The notes beneath the pieces are model-generated. The model was not told where the DNA came from, ran no database searches, and saw only the letters and a program-made list of their open reading frames with translations. Positions 1 through 5,027 of a DNA stretch of 8,756 bases are shown here, in pieces. Position 1 is the first letter of the stretch, and each line of letters opens with the position of its first letter. Source of the stretch: JBFXEO01 sp050180015 (lineage in GTDB: Bacteria > Bacteroidota > Bacteroidia > Bacteroidales > Tenuifilaceae); contig JBFXEO010000124.1 in NCBI GenBank assembly GCA_050180015.1, positions 1 through 8,756 of the forward strand. Direction: 5' to 3'. Position numbers and translations under genes: made by a program.

Positions 1-152
1 TCGGGTGTGATTAGCTCCGAAGCAGCAACAAAATCGCCCTCGTTCTCCCGATCCTCATCATCAACTACAATTATAACCCGTCCATTCTTAAGTTCCTCTA
101 GAGCTTCATCTATGCTATTAAGCTTTATGGGTTGGTCGCTTTTAATATTCAT
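1..152 (-). CDS. ribB: 3,4-dihydroxy-2-butanone 4-phosphate synthase (RibB, or N-terminus of bifunctional RibBA), 3' part outside window
   Basis: This enzyme converts ribulose 5-phosphate to 3,4-dihydroxy-2-butanone 4-phosphate plus formate, supplying the four-carbon unit of riboflavin in the cytoplasm. Only the first 50 codons are visible. They start at an ATG (152-150) and read MNIKSDQPIKLNSIDEALEE, followed by a hydrophobic strand and the signature DDEDRENEGDF at residues 31-41. That acidic loop is the hallmark of the family; by alignment with E. coli RibB from memory, Glu36 corresponds to the metal-binding Glu38. The next upstream ATG (159-157) is out of frame and hits a stop within six codons, so 152 is the start. 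In Bacteroidetes this domain is usually fused to GTP cyclohydrolase II (RibBA, about 400 aa), but the fusion cannot be seen here. The gene lies 83 bp downstream of the GT2 gene on the same strand and has its own candidate -7 box, so it may be transcribed independently. Confidence 0.9.
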   Translation of the reverse strand, partial: MNIKSDQPIKLNSIDEALEELKNGRVIIVVDDEDRENEGDFVAASELITP

Positions 153-195
153 TATTCATGCTACTATTAGTAGGTTTTATCAAAATATTTTCGTG

Positions 196-203
196 CAAAA
201 ATA
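196..203 (-). promoter_or_regulatory. Candidate Bacteroidetes -7 box for ribB
   Basis: The minus strand reads TATTTTTG, a full match to TAnnTTTG, 43 nt before the ribB ATG in the gap after the GT2 gene. No good TTTG lies at the expected -33 distance, so only half of the promoter is supported. Its placement suggests ribB can be expressed apart from the glycosyltransferases. Confidence 0.4.
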
Positions 204-235
204 GCTTATTGGAATAACATTTACCCTTACATCCG

Positions 236-1417
236 TCATGTTTCCCGCTTGGACTTCTCCCACCTAACATCCTGCCGATGCAGTAAATATCGCCAAAGAC
301 CCTGTGTTTCTGCAATATGCATCATCAACAGGTAGTATGGTAAAAACAGTGCATGAAATTTTAGCGGTCTGTTTCTGAGCAGAAACCCCAACAGGGCCAC
401 CAGGTAAAATATCAATACCAAAATTGCTGTGGTTAGATAAAAACCAGATGGTTGATCCGAAACAACCCACAGGGTTAAAATGGGTAAAAGGAGAATGGCC
501 AGCGGAACAACCGTCCATCGGAGAACCTTATGCGATATGTACTTGAACGTTAGCGAAAAGTTTTTAAACAGGTTGAGCAGGCCCGGCGAACGAAACAGCG
601 TTTGAAAGCTTCCTGCCGCTATTCGAACTTTCCGTTTGTACTCCTCCTCAAAGTTTAACGAACCGTTTTCGGTTGCAATGGCATTTTTTGAGTACAAAAC
701 CCGCTTCCCGCCCAGTGCAATACGTGTAGAAATGTCAAAATCATCCAGTATTACATCGGGCTTTAGCGGGGAAAACAGCGCTGTTCTTATGGCAAATAGT
801 TCACCAACGGCACTCAAGGTTGAGCCCGTTTCGGACTCCAGCTGCTTAATAAACGATTCGTACTTCCAGTACATTCCCTCTCCTGTGGAGCTGGCACCTG
901 TACAATTATCAAAAATTACCTGTTTTTCACCCGTTACACATCCAACCCGATGGTCGTTAAAGGGCTTTACAAGTTCAAGAACCGCATTGGGGGCCAGCAT
1001 AGTGTTGGCATCGGAAAAAATGGTTATGGGAGTTTTTACATACTCCATGGCGTGGTTTAATGCCGATGCTTTACCGCGCCTTTCTGTCCAATGAAGTACA
1101 TCCAAACCCGGATATTGCCGGAGTAACTCCGGAGTGCCATCGTCGGATCCATCGGTTACCCATACTTGGTTTAACTTCTCCGGTGGATAATTGATGGACT
1201 GCATGTTTTTAACTTTCTGGTGGACTATTTCCCGTTCATTGTAGGCTGCTATAACAACGGTTACCCCGGGAAGTTCATCGTTACCGGGAATATCCCCAAC
1301 AAACGTTGGTGTAAAAATCCTTTTCAGGCGTGCAAACAATAGAAGAAGAACGGCATAGCCCAGGTAACAGTAGAGAATAACAGCGAGTAATATCCAAAAT
1401 AGAATGACGGGAATCAT
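236..1417 (-). CDS. Membrane-anchored family 2 glycosyltransferase (cellulose-synthase-like)
   Basis: A 393-aa protein expected in the inner membrane, transferring sugar from a nucleotide-sugar donor on the cytoplasmic face. One transmembrane helix (about 2-29) precedes a GT-A catalytic domain (about 50-240), which is followed by two or three C-terminal helices (about 300-320, 327-347, and possibly 353-368). Visible motifs are VTVVIAAYNE at 52-61 (nucleotide-binding strand), DGSDDGT at 89-95, SDAN at 135-138 (metal-binding DxD equivalent, here DAN), GELFAIR at 205-211 (acceptor-side loop) and DDFD at 225-228 (likely catalytic base). The QxxRW motif of processive synthases is not evident; the corresponding stretch is KVRIAAGS at 263-270. 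The architecture resembles PgaC/IcaA-type and other cellulose-synthase-like enzymes, but donor, acceptor and processivity cannot be read from sequence. The ATG overlaps the stop of the upstream GT4 gene by 4 bp (ATGA), which indicates translational coupling and a shared pathway. Confidence 0.9.
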   Translation of the reverse strand: MIPVILFWILLAVILYCYLGYAVLLLLFARLKRIFTPTFVGDIPGNDELPGVTVVIAAYNEREIVHQKVKNMQSINYPPEKLNQVWVTDGSDDGTPELLRQYPGLDVLHWTERRGKASALNHAMEYVKTPITIFSDANTMLAPNAVLELVKPFNDHRVGCVTGEKQVIFDNCTGASSTGEGMYWKYESFIKQLESETGSTLSAVGELFAIRTALFSPLKPDVILDDFDISTRIALGGKRVLYSKNAIATENGSLNFEEEYKRKVRIAAGSFQTLFRSPGLLNLFKNFSLTFKYISHKVLRWTVVPLAILLLPILTLWVVSDQPSGFYLTTAILVLIFYLVALLGFLLRNRPLKFHALFLPYYLLMMHIAETQGLWRYLLHRQDVRWEKSKRET

Positions 1418-2622
1418 TGGGATATCTCTTTGTAAAATCCGGTAAGCTTACTTGCCAGGTTAACGGCATCGTAGTTTTCCAGCGCAAAAGTCTGAGCATT
1501 TTGTGCTATTCTACCTGCCATTTCGGGTAATTTTATAAGGCTACAAACTGCTTTGGCAAATTCTTCAGGAGTATCGGCAATAAGGATGTGCTCGCCGTGG
1601 TTTGCATCAATGCCCTTTGCGGCCATACTAGTAGAGACAATGGCATGTTTCAAAAACATTCCCTCAATAATTTTTACCCTGATACCGCTTCCGGACAGCA
1701 GGGGGACAATCATTACTGAAAATTTACCGAGGAATTCCGCCGAGTTGGCTACCTGTCCATGAAAAATAATGCTGCGCTCCATCATCAGCCTCTCGGCAAA
1801 TTCCTCGGGAGCGTTCCTCCCGGCAATATGAATTTCCACGTTGGGAATTTCAGATTGGATTCTGGGCCAAACCCAATCCAAGAACCACAGCAGTCCCTCG
1901 GTATTGGGCAACCAATCCAACGCTCCAATGTAACAAACTGATGGGTTGTCGGATTTTTCAACATCAGAAGCCTGGTTGCCCGGGAAATAACCTGCGGGAA
2001 TAGCAATGGAAGGTTTAACAAATCCATGCCCGAGGAACCATTCTCTATCCGGATTACTTATGGCAACCAGCGCATCAACCTTTTTGTTGATGTTATTCTC
2101 AATTGAAGCAAGCCTCCGGGCTAATACTTTAAAGTACCATTGCCTGATTTTACTTTCCTCATCCCGTGCCAGGTTTTCCCAGATATGATTCTCGATGTTA
2201 TGGGCACGCATTACCAGTTTGCCGTTAAACGCCTTACGTATGGTACCGATATACGGCACCAGGTATAAACCCTCAAGCTGAACTACATCGAAGTCTTTAT
2301 CCCTCAGAGTCCGAGTAAGTAGCCTTTTAAAACCGGTACTATAGTAACGTTGAACATTGTAAGGTTTTCTGGTAAAAGTCAGATTTAATAAATTTTTAAA
2401 AGTACTCGACGAGAGGTGAATATGAAAAAAATCGAAGGTAATGTATGATCGTACTTCAAAGGGAATTCTATCAATAGAACCCAGGTGCTTGGGGGTACTC
2501 AATGCCAGTACAGCAACATTATTTCCCGCCTTGGCCAGTCCCATGCACAAGTTAAGCGTTGCAAGCGTACCGCCATCAACTGGAGGATAAGGTGGCTTGT
2601 TTGCAACAACTAATATTTTCAT
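1414..2622 (-). CDS. GT4-type (GT-B fold) glycosyltransferase
   Basis: A 402-aa cytoplasmic or membrane-associated retaining glycosyltransferase. The N-terminus, MKILVVANKPPYPPVDGG, has the first Rossmann strand and glycine-rich loop (GG at 17-18) typical of GT4 enzymes. RAHNIE at 139-144 is a conserved N-domain motif seen in Stp1-like sugar transferases. The C-terminal domain carries YIGALDWLPN at 231-240, HIAG around 265-268, and SGSGIRVKIIEGM at 310-322, the donor-phosphate and ribose binding segment with its conserved glutamate. I chose the ATG at 2622 because it places the Rossmann strand at the usual N-terminus. An in-frame TTG at 2658 would add 12 residues (MGENVYQNRTST) with no family counterpart. 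The gene starts 45 bp after lptG and runs into the GT2 gene with a 4-bp overlap. The sugar specificity is unknown; polysaccharide, O-antigen-like or lipid-linked glycan assembly are all possible. Confidence 0.88.
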   Translation of the reverse strand: MKILVVANKPPYPPVDGGTLATLNLCMGLAKAGNNVAVLALSTPKHLGSIDRIPFEVRSYITFDFFHIHLSSSTFKNLLNLTFTRKPYNVQRYYSTGFKRLLTRTLRDKDFDVVQLEGLYLVPYIGTIRKAFNGKLVMRAHNIENHIWENLARDEESKIRQWYFKVLARRLASIENNINKKVDALVAISNPDREWFLGHGFVKPSIAIPAGYFPGNQASDVEKSDNPSVCYIGALDWLPNTEGLLWFLDWVWPRIQSEIPNVEIHIAGRNAPEEFAERLMMERSIIFHGQVANSAEFLGKFSVMIVPLLSGSGIRVKIIEGMFLKHAIVSTSMAAKGIDANHGEHILIADTPEEFAKAVCSLIKLPEMAGRIAQNAQTFALENYDAVNLASKLTGFYKEISQ

Positions 2623-2667
2623 TGTACTTGTTCTATTTTGGTAAACGTTCTCCCCCAAAAAGTAGTC

Positions 2668-4134
2668 CTAACGTTTCACAAAAATACCCTTCAATTTAAC
2701 TCTAAACGATAAGATTTTTTTAACTGCCTCGATGTAAAAATCGGCATTCATAATGGCCGAATCATTGGTAGCTTTATAGGAAAGGAAAATTCCAAGAGGT
2801 AGTAAAATAAAGGACGAAACCCACATGCCCAGAGCAGGGTCCCAAACCAGCTCACGGGCAAACTTTTCGCCGGTAATGGTTATAATGTAGTAAATAATAA
2901 AGAATAAAACCGAAATTACCACTGGCATACCCAATCCACCCTTTCGGATAATGGCGCCAAGTGGAGCCCCAATAAAAAAGAAAACAAAACAGGCAAAAGA
3001 AAGCGAAAACTTCCGATTCCACTCAATCTTATGGCGTACAATATATTTCTGCTTATAGAAAAATTCATCTTTAGTTGACGAGATATAACTTTTTGATGAA
3101 CGAGCATTATCCAAGGCTCTTTGAACAGCAATTTGCTGCTGCGATGGCGATAATGAAGTATAAATTGAATCTATATTTAACCTGTACGTTGGGGCTTTAC
3201 CTAACTTACGTGTATTCCAGCTGGGGTTTCGCATTATACTATTCTTTGCCACATTTTTCGAGAATGCTTCTGATTGGGAGTTGAGGGCCGTTTCCAGCGA
3301 ATCCCTCGCCTTGCTGAGCTGAGAAAGGTTCATCACCTGGTAGCTGTCCTTAAAAAAACTCTCATCGGCACGTTGAAGGTCAAAACCGCGTAGCTCAAAA
3401 ATAATCACCTGCTTCTCGAAAACTTGCTTTTGAGCGGGGTACTTCCCGGATGGATTTCTTGAGGACGATTTGCTATTTTTAACTTCTTTGTAAGTATAAC
3501 CATGAAACAGGGTTGCCACCAAAAATTTTTGATCGGCTGTTGGTTTCATGTACCCTGAATCGGCATAGGTTACGGAGACATTCCCCTGATCTGAGCTATG
3601 GTCGTAAATTAAAATCTTGTGCATTAGGCTGGTTTTGGTATCCTTATCAACAACCTTAATGCTATAGCCCTCAATAAGATTGGTAAATACCCCCTCTTTT
3701 ATCACAAGTTCCGGCTTTTGCTGCTTTACCGAATAAAGCAATGTCGATATTTTAAGGTTTGTGTAGGGCAACACATTGTTCGAAAAGAAGAATGCCCCTA
3801 TACTAATAAATACTGTTACAATAACCAGCGGAGCGATGATCTTGGGGAGCGATATTCCTGCCGATTTCATCGCCAACAGCTCATTGTTTTCGCCCAAATT
3901 TCCCATGGTCATTAGCGATGCCAGCAACGTTGCGAGGGGCAACGCCATGGGTATTAATCCTACTGAAGCGTAAATGAGCAACTCTACAATTATGTTCCAA
4001 TCGAGCCCCTTACCTACCAAATCGTCGATATACTTCCAAAGAAACTGCATTAAAAGTATAAACATGACAATGAAAAAGGTCATTAGCAATGGACCCAGGT
4101 AAGATTTTAGTATAAACCGATGAAGTGTTTTCAC
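2668..4134 (-). CDS. lptG: LptF/LptG (YjgP/YjgQ) family lipopolysaccharide export permease
   Basis: An inner-membrane subunit of the Lpt transporter, which extracts lipopolysaccharide from the inner membrane with the LptB ATPase and passes it to the periplasmic bridge. The 488 residues show the family layout: an N-terminal amphipathic start (KTLHRFILKSYLGP), three helices at about 12-32, 52-77 and 98-118, a periplasmic beta-jellyroll domain (about 130-250), and three C-terminal helices at about 378-396, 403-422 and 436-454. The cytoplasmic loop GENNELLAMKSAGIS at 81-95 is the conserved coupling segment between helices 2 and 3. LptF and LptG of E. coli are about 360 aa; the extra length is mostly a polar Ser/Gln/Lys-rich stretch (about 256-365) before helix 4. 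The start codon is GTG at 4134, with a stop two codons upstream in frame and a family-like N-terminus. Whether it acts as LptF, LptG or a single homodimeric subunit cannot be decided, so the symbol is approximate. Confidence 0.9.
   Translation of the reverse strand: MKTLHRFILKSYLGPLLMTFFIVMFILLMQFLWKYIDDLVGKGLDWNIIVELLIYASVGLIPMALPLATLLASLMTMGNLGENNELLAMKSAGISLPKIIAPLVIVTVFISIGAFFFSNNVLPYTNLKISTLLYSVKQQKPELVIKEGVFTNLIEGYSIKVVDKDTKTSLMHKILIYDHSSDQGNVSVTYADSGYMKPTADQKFLVATLFHGYTYKEVKNSKSSSRNPSGKYPAQKQVFEKQVIIFELRGFDLQRADESFFKDSYQVMNLSQLSKARDSLETALNSQSEAFSKNVAKNSIMRNPSWNTRKLGKAPTYRLNIDSIYTSLSPSQQQIAVQRALDNARSSKSYISSTKDEFFYKQKYIVRHKIEWNRKFSLSFACFVFFFIGAPLGAIIRKGGLGMPVVISVLFFIIYYIITITGEKFARELVWDPALGMWVSSFILLPLGIFLSYKATNDSAIMNADFYIEAVKKILSFRVKLKGIFVKR
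2679..2686 (-). promoter_or_regulatory. Possible -7 box for the glycosyltransferase pair, inside the end of lptG
   Basis: The minus strand reads TATTTTTG (matches TAnnTTTG) 56 nt before the GT4 ATG, within the last codons of lptG. No clear -33 TTTG is present. It could give the two glycosyltransferases a promoter of their own, but an 8-mer of this composition may occur by chance. Confidence 0.25.
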
Positions 4135-4163
4135 AAAACTTTATTTACAGGAAAAAACATTGG

Positions 4164-4171
4164 CAAATGTA
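4164..4171 (-). promoter_or_regulatory. Candidate Bacteroidetes -7 box for lptG
   Basis: The minus strand reads TACATTTG, an exact TAnnTTTG match, in the 78-bp gap after the START-like gene and 29 nt before the GTG start of lptG. Upstream, the best -33 candidate is TTTC with an 18-bp spacer, one base off consensus. This suggests lptG is not solely dependent on read-through from the START-like gene. Confidence 0.45.
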
Positions 4172-4212
4172 ATTGTTTTTCCCAGAACTGAAAGACAAAA
4201 TACCCGTAAAGG

Positions 4213-4620
4213 TTAGGCCCCGATAACTCTTTTTAACTCGCTGATTTGGTGATTCCAAAGCGAAATGGTTTCCTCTGCATCATCCGATTCATCAATTTCC
4301 TCGGTCACAAACAACGATAACTCACCGGTAATATCATCCTTAATGAGTCTGAAGGTAAAATGCGATGGCTTGTCTAGAAGGCTGTCGGTATTTATCCAGC
4401 GAAACTTTACAAACTTGTTTTCTTTTCGTTCAACCAGTTCGGCCTCACGGGCAAAGTCATCCCAAATAAAGGTAAACACATTTCCATGCAGGTTTACATT
4501 GTCGGCAAACCATTCCGATAGCCCGTGCGGAGTACATAACCGTTGGAAAATGATATTTGCCGATGAATTTATAGAATACTCCAGCTCAACCCTATTGGAA
4601 TCTTTCAAATTATCATTCAT
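4213..4620 (-). CDS. START-like (SRPBCC fold) domain protein
   Basis: A 135-aa soluble protein with no signal peptide or membrane helix. It consists of a single helix-grip domain. Strand 1 is RVELEYSINSSANIIFQRL (10-28), then comes a LCTPHGLSEWFAD segment (28-40) closely resembling the TxxGLxxWFAD turn of AHSA1/START-like proteins, then strands rich in F/W (FTFIWDD 49-55, FVKFRW 70-75, HFTFRL 87-92, LSLFVTEEID 101-110), and finally a long C-terminal helix (118-133) that would close the hydrophobic cavity. A family of this size and pattern is widespread in Bacteroidetes and is annotated simply as a START-like domain protein. A bound ligand or partner is not known to me. The ATG at 4620 is the first plausible start. 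It sits 78 bp upstream of lptG on the same strand, so co-expression is possible but not shown. A lipid-related role would be speculation based only on fold and neighbour. Confidence 0.82.
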   Translation of the reverse strand: MNDNLKDSNRVELEYSINSSANIIFQRLCTPHGLSEWFADNVNLHGNVFTFIWDDFAREAELVERKENKFVKFRWINTDSLLDKPSHFTFRLIKDDITGELSLFVTEEIDESDDAEETISLWNHQISELKRVIGA

Positions 4621-4760
4621 GGGAAACAGTTTAGTTGTACTTTATTGCAATATATTATTTTCTATAACACTTCTGCTGTATGTCAAGCAGTTATTTATTA
4701 ACACAGCCTGTTAATATCAACTATCGGGCCAGAGTTTTTTTGCGTTTTTATATATCGGTA

Positions 4761-4791
4761 TTTGGCGATAAAAAATTATTTTATAATTTTG
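4761..4791 (+). promoter_or_regulatory. Promoter of tRNA-Met (Bacteroidetes sigma-ABfr type)
   Basis: TTTG at 4761-4764 (-33 box) is followed after exactly 19 bp by TAATTTTG at 4784-4791, a perfect TAnnTTTG -7 box. The tRNA begins 15 nt after the -7 box, leaving a short leader. This is the only promoter in the window with both boxes intact, and it is a main reason for assigning the DNA to the Bacteroidetes. Confidence 0.75.
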
Positions 4792-4806
4792 CCCCGCTAA
4801 AACAAT

Positions 4807-4883
4807 GGCGAGGTAGCTCAGCTGGTTAGAGCGCATGATTCATAATCATGAGGTCGGCGGTTCAATCCCGCCTCTCGCTACCA
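4807..4883 (+). tRNA. tRNA-Met (CAU anticodon), elongator type, CCA encoded
   Basis: A 77-nt cloverleaf including the encoded CCA. The acceptor strand GGCGAGG (4807-4813) pairs with TCTCGCT, with wobble pairs at G1-U72 and G7-U66. The D stem is GCTC/GAGC. The anticodon stem CATGA/TCATG encloses loop TTCATAA with anticodon CAU. The variable region is AGGTC, and the T arm is GGCGG-TTCAATC-CCGCC. It is not the initiator: the anticodon stem lacks three consecutive G-C pairs, the D stem has C11-G24, and position 1 is G rather than an unpaired C. An Ile2 tRNA (lysidine-modified CAU) is less likely because the acceptor stem lacks the C4-G69 and C5-G68 pairs known to attract TilS in E. coli, but this is an argument from one species. 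Confidence 0.95.
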
Positions 4884-4910
4884 GAAAAATAATTTTCAAC
4901 CAGTTTTGAA

Positions 4911-4955
4911 CCATCAGAGCCGTTAATGCGTTATTAACAGCTCTGATGGTTTTTT
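4911..4955 (+). terminator. Intrinsic terminator after tRNA-Met
   Basis: A perfect 10-bp inverted repeat, CCATCAGAGC (4911-4920) with GCTCTGATGG (4940-4949), is extended past one C/A mismatch by GTTAAT (4922-4927) pairing with ATTAAC (4933-4938), leaving a 5-nt loop. Six T residues follow immediately (4950-4955). The T run makes it directional for the plus strand, 27 nt after the tRNA. In the other direction the hairpin lacks a T run but may still hinder read-through from convergent uvrA. Confidence 0.85.
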
Positions 4956-4964
4956 CATTGGTTA

Positions 4965-4996
4965 AGGGGAACGGTTATAATGGTTAGCATTCCCCT
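4965..4996 (-). terminator. Weak stem-loop downstream of uvrA
   Basis: AGGGGAA (4965-4971) and TTCCCCT (4990-4996) are perfect 7-bp inverted repeats around an 18-nt loop, 31 bp beyond the uvrA stop. No T run follows on the minus strand, so it is at best an imperfect terminator or an mRNA 3'-end stabiliser. It is listed because it is the only hairpin between uvrA and the tRNA terminator. Confidence 0.25.
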
Positions 4997-5027
4997 CTTC
5001 AATTTATATTTATATCGAACTGATTGA

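Noticed and set aside
7..204. Plus-strand reading frame of 65 codons at the left edge
   Set aside because: It is antisense to the ribB start, which carries the diagnostic DDEDRENEGD motif; the plus-strand product is serine-rich with no recognisable domain.
636..1094. Plus-strand reading frame of 152 codons
   Set aside because: It lies wholly antisense to the GT2 catalytic domain, whose motifs are intact; the product looks like a complement-strand artefact.
4648..4654. TATATTG on the minus strand upstream of the START-like gene as a -7 box
   Set aside because: It is one T short of TAnnTTTG and has no -33 partner at suitable spacing, so it was not listed as a promoter.
4265..4714. Plus-strand reading frame of 149 codons
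   Set aside because: It is antisense to most of the START-like gene and its product starts with a serine-rich run typical of shadow frames; no domain is seen.
4807..4883. Initiator tRNA-fMet
   Set aside because: There is no run of three G-C pairs in the anticodon stem, no C1/A72 mismatch, and the D stem has C11-G24.
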